DNA of 10,824 nucleotides from JBMYZL01 sp965661765 (lineage in GTDB: Bacteria; Bacteroidota; Bacteroidia; Flavobacteriales_D; Sanyastnellaceae), in NCBI GenBank assembly GCA_965661765.1, contig CBFIFE010000068.1:1-10824 (forward strand), written 5' to 3'. The stretch's first letter is position 1. Each line of letters starts with the position of its first letter. Shown here piece after piece: positions 1 to 6,931 of the stretch. The notes beneath the pieces were generated by a model. It ran no database searches. It was not told the DNA's origin and worked only from the letters and a program-made list of their open reading frames with translations. The position numbers were made by a program, and so were the translations under genes.

Positions 1-14
1 AGGCTGGGTTTTTT
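1..14 (+). terminator. Possible terminator right arm, cut by the window edge
   Basis: The first bases read AGGCTGGG followed by six T residues. This is what the right arm and U-tract of a rho-independent terminator look like. The left arm would lie outside the window, so the hairpin cannot be confirmed. Read on the minus strand, the same bases give an A-run followed by CCCAGCCT just downstream of the tRNA gene, so a bidirectional terminator that also ends the tRNA transcript is possible. Only half of the structure is visible, so this is a weak call. Confidence 0.3.
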
Positions 15-21
15 GATTTTG

Positions 22-94
22 TCGGGATGACTGGACTTGAACCAGCGACCACACGTCCCCCAGACGCGTACTCTACCAACTGAGCTACATCCCG
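22..94 (-). tRNA. tRNA-Pro, anticodon GGG
   Basis: The reverse complement folds into a full 73-base cloverleaf. It has a 7-bp acceptor stem (CGGGATG with CATCCCG) and a D arm of GCTC and GAGT around AGTTGGTA. The anticodon stem CGCGT/ACGTG holds the loop CTGGGGG, and the T arm has the loop TTCAAGT. Loop positions 34-36 are GGG, which reads proline codons CCC and, by wobble, CCU. Two proline identity features are present: the unusual C1-G72 first pair with discriminator A73, and G37 next to the anticodon, the site of m1G37 methylation. The bases after A73 are C-A-A, so CCA is not encoded and must be added after transcription. The gene is divergent from pheT, with about 61 bases between it and the pheT ATG. 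Confidence 0.95.
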
Positions 95-103
95 ATTGGG
101 CGG

Positions 104-111
104 CGAAGGTA
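104..111 (-). promoter_or_regulatory. Bacteroidota-type -7 element for the tRNA-Pro gene
   Basis: On the minus strand the sequence TACCTTCG matches the Bacteroidota -7 consensus TAnnTTTG at all but one defined position. It ends nine bases before the tRNA 5' end, which would place the transcription start a few bases upstream of the mature tRNA. I see no convincing -33 TTTG box at the expected distance. The call rests on the motif, its position and its resemblance to the element facing pheT. Confidence 0.5.
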
Positions 112-128
112 CACAATTTTCGAAAAGC

Positions 129-136
129 TACCTTTG
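129..136 (+). promoter_or_regulatory. Bacteroidota-type -7 element for pheT
   Basis: TACCTTTG is a perfect match to the Bacteroidota -7 consensus TAnnTTTG. It ends 19 bases before the ATG at 156, so transcription would start near 141-143 and leave a leader of only about 13-15 bases. No clear -33 TTTG is visible 19-20 bases upstream. The promoter probably drives pheT and the two overlapping genes behind it. Confidence 0.6.
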
Positions 137-155
137 CAGTCCCTGATTGAATGAA

Positions 156-2693
156 ATGAAAATATCGTATCGCTGGCTGCGGGAATTGGTGCCCACAGCA
201 AAATCGGCCGAAGAGGCAGGCCAAGTCTTGACCGCCACCGGCCTGGAGGTCGAAGGCATCGCGCGAGTGGAAGATGTTCCTGGCGGTTTGGCAGGGCTGG
301 TTGTTGGGCATGTCGTGTCGCGAGAGCAACACCCGAACGCCGATCGCTTGAGCCTGTGTCGCGTCGATGTGGGCGAAGGTGGTGAGCCCTTGTCCATTGT
401 CTGCGGCGCATCGAATGTGCGTGAGGGATTGCACGTCGTTGTGGCGACAGTCGGGACCACTTTGCATCCAGTGGAGGGCGATCCGTTCAAGATCAAAAAA
501 GGCAAGATTCGAGGCGAGGTGTCGGAGGGGATGATTTGCGCAGAAGACGAAATCGGGGTGGGAATTTCCCATGATGGCATCATTGAACTGGAGGCCAAAT
601 GGGCGCCTGGCACCCCCGCCGCCACCGTCTATGGGGTGGGCACCGACGAGGTGATCGAGATCGGGTTGACCCCCAATCGAACGGACGGGATGAGCCATGT
701 TGGGGTGGCCCGGGATTTGGCCGCAGGCCTGCGGCATGAGACAGTTCAAGGCATTCGCGAGGAGGTGGATTGGACGCCCGGCGGAGACCGGCAGACGCTG
801 GCGGAGGGCGGCTGTCCTGTCAAGGTGGAGGTGGCCGACATGGCCGGTGCGCCAAGGTACTGCGGGTGTGTGTTGGAGGGCGTGGTGGTCGGGCCATCAC
901 CGGAGTGGGTGCAGCGTCGGCTGGCCGCGATTGGGGTGGGGGCCATCAACAATGTGGTGGATGCAACGAACTATGTGTTGCACGAGTTGGGCACGCCTTT
1001 GCATGCCTTTGATGCAGACCAAATCTCGGGCAACCACATCACCGTTCGCCGCGCAACCCCAGGCGAGGCATTCACCACACTCGATGGTGTGGAACGATCG
1101 CTCGATTCAGCAGACCTCGTGATCGCAGATGCCGAGCGGCCGATGTGCCTCGCGGGGGTGTTCGGTGGCTCGGGGAGTGGCGTGACAGCGGCCACGACGC
1201 GGGTGTTCATCGAGTCGGCATGGTTCGATCCGGTCTCCGTACGAAAGACGGCACGGCGGCACGGACTGTCGACCGATGCGTCGTTCCGCTTCGAGCGGGG
1301 CGTTGACCCCGCCTTGACCTGGACGGCCATGGAGCGCGTGGTGCAGTTGATCCAAGAATGGGCGGGCGGAACGATCGCCGGGACCGGTGGGGTCTGCGTG
1401 GAACTGGGCGAAGTGCCCGGCCCGGCGATGGTGTCCTTGACCTATGCACAGCTCGACGGATTGATTGGCGAACGAATCGACCGAACGCGGGTGCAGGGGA
1501 TCCTGGCCTCGCTGGACATCGACGTGCTGGAGGCCACCGAAGCATCGCTCACCTTGCGGGTCCCCGCCTACCGAATGGACGTCACGCGCCCGGCGGACGT
1601 CATTGAGGAGATCCTGCGCGTGCATGGCTTTGACCGTGTGCCGCTGCCCAAGCGGATGGCCATCACCCTCGACGTCGCCGACGGCCCAGACACCGACAAG
1701 GCCCGGCTGCGGATGAGCGAGTTGTTGGTGAGCCGGGGGTTTTCGGAAATCATGAACAACTCGCTGACGAGGGCCAGCGATGCCGTGGGGTTTTTGGAGC
1801 GCAGCGGACGTGAAGAACCGGCACTCCGTCCGGAAGCATTTGTGGAGATGCTGAATCCATTGAGTTCGGATTTGGCCATCATGCGCCAAACCCTGCTCTT
1901 CCAAGGCCTCGAAACCATCGCCCGCAACCGGAACAACCAACATCCCAACCTGCGCCTTTTTGAGCTCGGCCGGACGTATCGCCGGAAAGATGAGGGCGGC
2001 TTCGAGGAGCGCGAAATGGTGGCGATGTGGATGACGGGGCAGGCTTCTCCCGAAAACTGGAATCGGCCCGCGCGAGCGGTGGGGCTGATGGACCTCAAGG
2101 GCGAAGTGGAGGCGTTGATGGAGGCCCTTGGGGTGGGGCGCGAGCTGGCGCTTGTGCCGGGGGCCGAGGGGTTGATCCTGGAGGGGGTGAAGTTCGAGAC
2201 GTGGGTCCGAGGGGAACGGGGGCGCATGGTGCCCAGTGGTGAGGGGGTTGGACGGCTGGGCCGGGTGCACCCGGACGCCTTGGCCGTCCGTGATTTGGCG
2301 GGGGTGGAGGTGCTCTATGCGGAATTTGATGTCGCCAAGCTTGTGGCCTTGATGGAAGGGCGGCAGGTGAAGGCGTCTGATTTGGCCAAATTTCCCGCCG
2401 TCCGAAGGGACCTTTCCCTCCTCGTTCCGGAGGGCGTGACGTTTGGACAGATTGCCGCATGCGCCGAGGCGGCTGGTGGCAAGTTGGTTCAGTCGGTCGG
2501 TTTGTTCGATGTGTATGTGGGGGAAGGTTTGGCCGGAGGCCTGCAATCCTATGCCATCAAAATCGTGCTTCAGGATGCGGGGAAAACCCTGGAAGACAAG
2601 CAGATCGACAAGGCCATGCAGCGGATTCTGCAGGCCCTCGAACGCGAAACCGGTGCCCGACTGCGCGCCCAAACCCCAACTGCCGACGCATGA
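156..2693 (+). CDS. pheT: Phenylalanine--tRNA ligase beta subunit
   Basis: This is the large subunit of the cytoplasmic alpha2-beta2 phenylalanyl-tRNA synthetase, which charges tRNA-Phe. The 845-residue product shows the full bacterial domain order. An N-terminal helix and OB-fold tRNA-binding domain includes HPNADRL at 59-65. The conserved stretch EIGLTPNRTDGMSH begins near 168. The B3/4 editing domain follows, with NNVVDATNYV from 265 and HAFD at 283-286. The B5 region ends near VIEEILRVHGFDRVP at about 480-495. A core catalytic-like domain contains NPLSSDLAIMRQTL, and the C-terminal anticodon-binding FDX-ACB domain starts around KFPAVRRDLSLLVP (about 743). Length is normal or slightly long for the family. 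I chose ATG at 156 because it gives the usual MKISYRWL start; an in-frame TTG at 147 would add only three residues. The stop overlaps the next gene in ATGA. The alpha subunit gene pheS is not in the window. Confidence 0.97.
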   Translation: MKISYRWLRELVPTAKSAEEAGQVLTATGLEVEGIARVEDVPGGLAGLVVGHVVSREQHPNADRLSLCRVDVGEGGEPLSIVCGASNVREGLHVVVATVGTTLHPVEGDPFKIKKGKIRGEVSEGMICAEDEIGVGISHDGIIELEAKWAPGTPAATVYGVGTDEVIEIGLTPNRTDGMSHVGVARDLAAGLRHETVQGIREEVDWTPGGDRQTLAEGGCPVKVEVADMAGAPRYCGCVLEGVVVGPSPEWVQRRLAAIGVGAINNVVDATNYVLHELGTPLHAFDADQISGNHITVRRATPGEAFTTLDGVERSLDSADLVIADAERPMCLAGVFGGSGSGVTAATTRVFIESAWFDPVSVRKTARRHGLSTDASFRFERGVDPALTWTAMERVVQLIQEWAGGTIAGTGGVCVELGEVPGPAMVSLTYAQLDGLIGERIDRTRVQGILASLDIDVLEATEASLTLRVPAYRMDVTRPADVIEEILRVHGFDRVPLPKRMAITLDVADGPDTDKARLRMSELLVSRGFSEIMNNSLTRASDAVGFLERSGREEPALRPEAFVEMLNPLSSDLAIMRQTLLFQGLETIARNRNNQHPNLRLFELGRTYRRKDEGGFEEREMVAMWMTGQASPENWNRPARAVGLMDLKGEVEALMEALGVGRELALVPGAEGLILEGVKFETWVRGERGRMVPSGEGVGRLGRVHPDALAVRDLAGVEVLYAEFDVAKLVALMEGRQVKASDLAKFPAVRRDLSLLVPEGVTFGQIAACAEAAGGKLVQSVGLFDVYVGEGLAGGLQSYAIKIVLQDAGKTLEDKQIDKAMQRILQALERETGARLRAQTPTADA

Positions 2694-4036
2694 CCGCTGC
2701 AAAGACGAAACCTTTTCATGAGCCGCCAATTCAGCGGTGGCATTGGGGGTATCAGGTGGTGTTGCCGTGGGTTTGGTCCGGGGTGACGCGGTTTCATCGA
2801 ACGAGTGTGAGAACGGGGCTGGACAACATGCCGCCACCCAAGCGGCCCACCATTCTGGTGTGCAACCACCAAAACGGACTGATGGATCCTTTGATTCACT
2901 GTTCCTTTTTGCCACAGCATCACATCCATTGGTTGACGCGCAGTGACATTTTTTACAAAAAAATCGTGCGCACCCTGTTGTTCGCCTTCAACATGCTGCC
3001 CGTTTTCCGGCGGCGCGACCGGTTGAACGACACGCGCGAGCGGAACTTGCGGATTTTTGAAATCTGTGTGGAACGCCTTCGCCTCGGGGCGGTGGTGGGC
3101 TTGTTTCCTGAGGGCAACCACAACGGGGCGCGGGGCTTGCGGCCATTGAAGCGGGGTGTGGCGGACATGATCGCCATGGCGGTCAACAAGGATCCAGAAA
3201 TGATCGAGCGACTTCAGGTCGTTCCTGTGGGGTTGGACTACGAGCAATACGATGGGTTCCAGCGGCGACTGGGTTACCGGATGGGCGAACCGATTCCATT
3301 CCAGGAATTTCTTCAGCAAGATGACCAAGGCTTGTGGCAGATGGATGTGGGGGCGTTCGCCAAGGAATTGGCCGATGCGCTGCGGGCGCTGATGATCGAC
3401 ATCCCCGATGGGTCGGTGGCGGCGAAGGACTGGGTGCCGTATGTGGGCGCCTTGCGCACCACAGAGCAAGATGGAGCCGACTTCGAGGCGGTTCGCGACC
3501 ATGTCGCTGGGCTCATTCGCCACGACGAACCCGACGCTGTCGCAGAAGCTGCGGAAGCGGTTCGCGCCTCTGGTTTGCTCGAATCCGTCCGACCCGAGGA
3601 CATCGGACGGCGGGCGGCAGAGCGCCGGCGATCCAAGGTTTGGCCTTGGCTGGTGGCGCCGCTGGCGGTCGTGGCGGGGTGGGCCCTTTGGCCCCTGCTG
3701 CCGATGCTGAAGGCCCAAGCCGATCGTCGGGTGAAGGACATTTGTTTCAAGAGCACCTTCAAAACGACGGCGGGAATGGTGGTGTTTCCGTTGGTTTGGT
3801 TGGTGATCAGTGGGGTGGGGGCCGCCGTGGTGGGGGCGTCGACAGATGGGTGGAGTTGGACGGCCTTCGGGGCGCTGTATGCCTTCAATGTTTTGGGGAC
3901 GCGCTTGGCTGGGGCGTGGTACGGGGTGATGCGGGATGAGATGGGGGCGCTGGGCGCCAAAAGATTTTGGAACGAGGGGGGCGAGCCGGTGCGGGTTTGG
4001 TCTGAATATGTCAACACAATCGAAAAGGGCACATGA
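2690..4036 (+). CDS. PlsC-like 1-acyl-glycerol-phosphate acyltransferase family protein with C-terminal membrane segments
   Basis: The 448-residue product belongs to the glycerolipid acyltransferase (LPLAT) superfamily, whose members move a fatty acyl chain from acyl-CoA or acyl-ACP to a glycerophosphate or lysophospholipid at the membrane. The catalytic motif is NHQNGLMDP, with His60 and Asp66. That is HX5D rather than the HX4D of classical PlsC, a spacing I recall from the Gat1/Gpt2-like branch. The substrate-binding FPEG motif is at 139-142, and VVPVGLDYEQY matches the later conserved block. The last third is not catalytic and holds three hydrophobic stretches, near 317-342, 361-383 and 388-415, probably membrane helices. 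The ATG at 2690 lies inside the pheT stop (ATGA), so translation is probably coupled; an upstream open frame overlapping pheT was discounted. The gene in turn overlaps the VOC gene by ATGA. The exact acyl acceptor is not known. Confidence 0.85.
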   Translation: MTAAKTKPFHEPPIQRWHWGYQVVLPWVWSGVTRFHRTSVRTGLDNMPPPKRPTILVCNHQNGLMDPLIHCSFLPQHHIHWLTRSDIFYKKIVRTLLFAFNMLPVFRRRDRLNDTRERNLRIFEICVERLRLGAVVGLFPEGNHNGARGLRPLKRGVADMIAMAVNKDPEMIERLQVVPVGLDYEQYDGFQRRLGYRMGEPIPFQEFLQQDDQGLWQMDVGAFAKELADALRALMIDIPDGSVAAKDWVPYVGALRTTEQDGADFEAVRDHVAGLIRHDEPDAVAEAAEAVRASGLLESVRPEDIGRRAAERRRSKVWPWLVAPLAVVAGWALWPLLPMLKAQADRRVKDICFKSTFKTTAGMVVFPLVWLVISGVGAAVVGASTDGWSWTAFGALYAFNVLGTRLAGAWYGVMRDEMGALGAKRFWNEGGEPVRVWSEYVNTIEKGT

Positions 4037-5106
4037 GCAAGGAAAACGACTGGCGAATCCAAGGCATGCAACACATCGGCATCGCCATCACAGACATGGA
4101 TGCCACCTTGAAACTTTACCGGCAGCTGTTCGGAATGGACATTCCTTTTTTCGACAGCGTGCAAGCGGCGCCCCTGATGGACAGCCACACCCGGGGAGAA
4201 ACGATCACCAAGCGGGCAAGCATGGTGATGAACCTGCAAGGGGGCTGCGCCTTTGAAGTGCTGCGGCCGGCGTCGTTTGAGCCCGTGGCGGCGGCATGGC
4301 GTGTGGGGATGGGGGATTTGGGCCTGACGACGGTGCAGATGAAGACCCCTGACATCCAAAAGATGCACGCCCATGCCCGACGGCTGGTGGGGGATGCGTG
4401 CGATCACAAACTGCAAACAACACCTTGGGGGGCGCCCACATTTTACCTGCGCGATCCGGACGGGACGTTGTTTCAAGTGCTGGAGGCGGATGATTTTTTC
4501 GGCAGCAACGGCCACCCCTCCGGTGGGGCGATGGGCTGCACGATCGGGGTGAGCGACATGGCCGCTTCGATGCGGCTCTACGCTGACTTGCTGGGATTCA
4601 GCGAAGTTGTTTTCGACGAGACCGCGATTCAATCGGATTGGGCCGACTTGCCGGGCGGGCGCGAACGCCATCGCCGGGTGCGGCTGACCCAGCCCGGACT
4701 GCCAGTCGGCGGGTTCGGACCGGTGACGGGAAAGACCTACATCGAATTGGTCGAAGCCCAAGACAGAAAAGGGAGGTTCATTTTCGAGGATCGGATTTGG
4801 TGCGACACCGGCATTGCCCACCTCGGTTTTGATGTTCGGGGCATGGCTGCGTTGGGCGATGCGCTCGCGCAAGAAGGGTTTGGCTTCCGATGCGACACCG
4901 CCGATGCCATCGGGATGGGCGAAACGAAAGTGCACTGCACCTACATCGACGACCCAGACGAATGCTGGTTGGAAATGATTGAGGTGCACAAAATCCCAAT
5001 CATTGAAAAATGGGGCTTGTTCCTGGACGTGCAGAAGCGGGGGGCGGATGCCCCACTGCCGAAATGGATGCTCAAGGCCCTTCGGTTCAGCCGCATTCGA
5101 GATTGA
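4033..5106 (+). CDS. VOC family protein with two glyoxalase-like domains
   Basis: The 357-residue product contains two vicinal-oxygen-chelate (glyoxalase/bleomycin-resistance/dioxygenase fold) domains. Domain 1 begins at MQHIGIAITDM (residues 12-22) and ends near DPDGTLFQ (to 148). Domain 2 begins near GCTIGVSDM (168-176) and ends at DPDECWLE (307-314). A roughly 40-residue basic tail follows. Members of this superfamily use a divalent metal held by His and Glu residues. Here domain 1 has His14 and Glu75 but Thr100 and Gln148 where His and Glu are expected. Domain 2 has Glu238, His263 and Glu314 but Gly168 at the first His position. Activity may therefore be unusual or limited to one site. 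The product is probably cytoplasmic, with no signal peptide seen. The gene overlaps the acyltransferase gene by four bases, which suggests co-translation, but no shared pathway is evident. The substrate cannot be named; glyoxalase, extradiol dioxygenase and hydroxyphenylpyruvate dioxygenase relatives are all possible. Confidence 0.8.
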   Translation: MSKENDWRIQGMQHIGIAITDMDATLKLYRQLFGMDIPFFDSVQAAPLMDSHTRGETITKRASMVMNLQGGCAFEVLRPASFEPVAAAWRVGMGDLGLTTVQMKTPDIQKMHAHARRLVGDACDHKLQTTPWGAPTFYLRDPDGTLFQVLEADDFFGSNGHPSGGAMGCTIGVSDMAASMRLYADLLGFSEVVFDETAIQSDWADLPGGRERHRRVRLTQPGLPVGGFGPVTGKTYIELVEAQDRKGRFIFEDRIWCDTGIAHLGFDVRGMAALGDALAQEGFGFRCDTADAIGMGETKVHCTYIDDPDECWLEMIEVHKIPIIEKWGLFLDVQKRGADAPLPKWMLKALRFSRIRD

Positions 5107-5127
5107 TGCTTAGAGATTCCGTAAGGA

Positions 5128-5155
5128 TTTGGTAACATCACAATCCCGAACTTCG
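5128..5155 (+). promoter_or_regulatory. Possible promoter of the two-component operon
   Basis: TTTG at 5128-5131 could serve as a -33 box. GAACTTCG at 5148-5155 resembles the -7 element TAnnTTTG with two mismatches, and the spacer is 16 bases, a little short. The element ends only four bases before the ATG at 5160, so the transcript would be leaderless or nearly so. The 53-base gap after the VOC gene contains no terminator hairpin, so read-through from pheT is also possible. Confidence 0.35.
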
Positions 5156-5159
5156 CATC

Positions 5160-5855
5160 ATGTCTCAGCAGAAAATTCTCCTCGTTGACGATGAGCCAGA
5201 TATTCTGGAATTGTTGACGTACAACTTGGAAAAGGAAGGATTCGAAGTGCATGCCGCCAGCAATGGCCGAGAAGGAATGGAAGTCGCCCGCCGGGTGATT
5301 CCAGATTTGATCCTGCTCGATGTGATGATGCCGGAGATGGATGGCATGGAAACATGCCTGCAGATTCGGGAGGAACCCAGGCTCTCCTCGGCTGTGGTGG
5401 CGTTCTTGACTGCGAGAGGCGAGGATTATAGCCAAATCGCCGGGTTCGACGCCGGTGCCGACGACTACATCCAGAAGCCCATCAAGCCCCGCGTGCTCGT
5501 CAGCCGGGTGAAGGCCCTGCTGCGCCGAGCAGAGGGCACAGGCATCGAACCCGACGAGTCGCCCAAGGGCATCCTCATCGACAAGGACCGTTATGTGGTT
5601 CTGCAAAACGGCGAGGAGATGACCCTGCCGAAAAAAGAGTTTGAGCTTCTGGGTTTGCTGGCGTCACAACCTGGCCGGGTCTTCACAAGGGAACAAATCC
5701 TGTCCAGCGTTTGGGGCAATGATGTCGTGGTGGGCGACAGAACCATCGACGTGCACATCCGCAAGCTGCGGGAAAAGCTGGGCGATGGCCACTTCAAAAC
5801 AATCAAGGGGGTCGGTTACAAGTTTCAACCTGAAATCGGGGAGGATTCCAAATGA
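5160..5855 (+). CDS. OmpR/PhoB-family response regulator
   Basis: This 231-residue cytoplasmic transcription factor has a receiver domain (about 4-122) and an OmpR-type winged-helix DNA-binding domain (about 135-228). The receiver shows the acidic pair Asp10-Asp11, the phosphorylated Asp54 in LLDVMMPEMDG, Thr84, Tyr103 and Lys106, so all residues needed for phosphorylation-driven switching are present. The C-terminal domain contains LPKKEFELL, REQILSSVWG, RTIDVHIRKLREKLG and the closing IKGVGYKF, typical of the family. Its partner is the histidine kinase encoded immediately downstream, whose start overlaps this stop in ATGA. The best comparison is PhoB/PhoP-type regulators of Bacteroidota; target genes and signal cannot be read from the sequence. 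Confidence 0.95.
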   Translation: MSQQKILLVDDEPDILELLTYNLEKEGFEVHAASNGREGMEVARRVIPDLILLDVMMPEMDGMETCLQIREEPRLSSAVVAFLTARGEDYSQIAGFDAGADDYIQKPIKPRVLVSRVKALLRRAEGTGIEPDESPKGILIDKDRYVVLQNGEEMTLPKKEFELLGLLASQPGRVFTREQILSSVWGNDVVVGDRTIDVHIRKLREKLGDGHFKTIKGVGYKFQPEIGEDSK

Positions 5856-6925
5856 CCAAATCCAGCCCCGTCCACGTAGCGGCGTGGACAGCCGTGGTTC
5901 TGGCGCTGTTCACCGCGTTGACTGAATTCACAGTGGGCTGGATTGTGCTCGCCGATGGCAATGCGTTGTTCGCGTTCGCTGCCGAGCATTGGGGTTGGAT
6001 GGTGGGGTTGCCCCTGCTCCTGGGCAGCGCTGCAGGCCTGGCAAATTTGTGGCTCTTTCAACGCTTGATGCTCCGGAAATTGACGGAGGTCTTTCAGGTG
6101 TTCGACCGAATGGCCCCACCCAAGAGCCCCGTTCCACTTGGCCTGTCCACGGACTGGTACCAGTTTGTTCGCGACCGCGCGAAGGTTTGGAAAACCACCC
6201 AAGAAACGAAACTCGAAGCCCTGCAAGATCGGGACGATTTCCGCCGCAGCTTCATCGGCAACCTCGCCCACGAGCTCAAGACCCCCTTGCAATCGATTCA
6301 GGGTTACGTCCTGTCGTTGCTTGAAGGGGCCGTAGATGACCCGAACCACAACCGGCGTTTCTTGCAAAAGGCCGCAAAAAACGCGGAACGAATGGGGCAT
6401 CTCTTGTATGACCTCGACGTCATCACGAAGGAGGAGAGCGGTCGGCTGGACCTCAAGCTTGTGGAGTTCGACGTCATGGATGTGATTCAGGAGGTGTTCG
6501 ACAGCGAGGAGCGAAGGGCAACAAGGGCGAAGGTCCACCTTCAAATTGATCAGGATTCCCCAGGGTCGATTTATGCCAAAGGGGATTCGGGATGGATCAC
6601 CCAGGTTCTGAGCAACCTCATCGTGAACTCGGTGAATTACGGCCGACAGGACGGCACCGGCCGAACCACAGTCAAGGTCCGAGAAGAGGCCACCAAGGTG
6701 TACATCGAAGTGGAAGACAACGGCATCGGCATTGATGACGACTCCCAGGAACGCATCTTCGAAAGGTTCTACCGGGTGGACAAGAGTCGTTCCCGGCTGG
6801 CGGGTGGGTCGGGGCTGGGTTTGGCCATTTGCAAGCACCTCATCGAGGCGCACAACGAAACGATTCAAGTGCAGAGTCAAGTCGGGGTGGGCAGCACCTT
6901 TTTCTTTCGCCTGCCCAAGGCCTGA
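5852..6925 (+). CDS. PhoR-like membrane sensor histidine kinase
   Basis: The 357-residue product is the probable kinase for the regulator encoded just upstream. Two hydrophobic segments, about 10-33 and 48-70, anchor it in the inner membrane. The loop between them is only about 15 residues, so there is no real periplasmic sensor domain, and a short membrane-proximal linker (about 70-128) follows. The dimerization/phosphoacceptor domain has the H-box FIGNLAHELKTPLQSI with His140. The HATPase domain has the N-box around Asn255-Asn259, the G1 box DNGIGID at 289-295, an F-box ERFYRVDKSRSR and the G2 box GSGLGLAI around 319-326. All catalytic motifs are intact. The ATG at 5852 overlaps the regulator stop, and the purine-rich GGGGAGG a few bases upstream is a possible ribosome-binding site. 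The signal may come from within the membrane, from a partner protein or from the cytoplasm. Confidence 0.94.
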   Translation: MTKSSPVHVAAWTAVVLALFTALTEFTVGWIVLADGNALFAFAAEHWGWMVGLPLLLGSAAGLANLWLFQRLMLRKLTEVFQVFDRMAPPKSPVPLGLSTDWYQFVRDRAKVWKTTQETKLEALQDRDDFRRSFIGNLAHELKTPLQSIQGYVLSLLEGAVDDPNHNRRFLQKAAKNAERMGHLLYDLDVITKEESGRLDLKLVEFDVMDVIQEVFDSEERRATRAKVHLQIDQDSPGSIYAKGDSGWITQVLSNLIVNSVNYGRQDGTGRTTVKVREEATKVYIEVEDNGIGIDDDSQERIFERFYRVDKSRSRLAGGSGLGLAICKHLIEAHNETIQVQSQVGVGSTFFFRLPKA

Positions 6926-6931
6926 GCGCCG

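Noticed and set aside
147..155. TTG at 147 as the pheT start
   Set aside because: It adds only three residues before the MKISYRWL start usual for PheT. The ATG at 156 is a better codon and matches the family.
1107..2915. A 602-codon open frame on the minus strand opposite pheT
   Set aside because: It lies almost wholly opposite a clear pheT, has no recognisable motifs and an unnatural composition rich in His, Pro and Arg. It is a by-product of high GC content.
3313..4989. A 558-codon minus-strand open frame opposite the acyltransferase and VOC genes
   Set aside because: It spans the junction of two well-supported plus-strand genes and shows no domain. It is an antisense shadow.
5107..5159. 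A terminator or small RNA between the VOC and regulator genes
   Set aside because: No inverted repeat with a T-run is visible in these 53 bases; only a possible promoter is seen.
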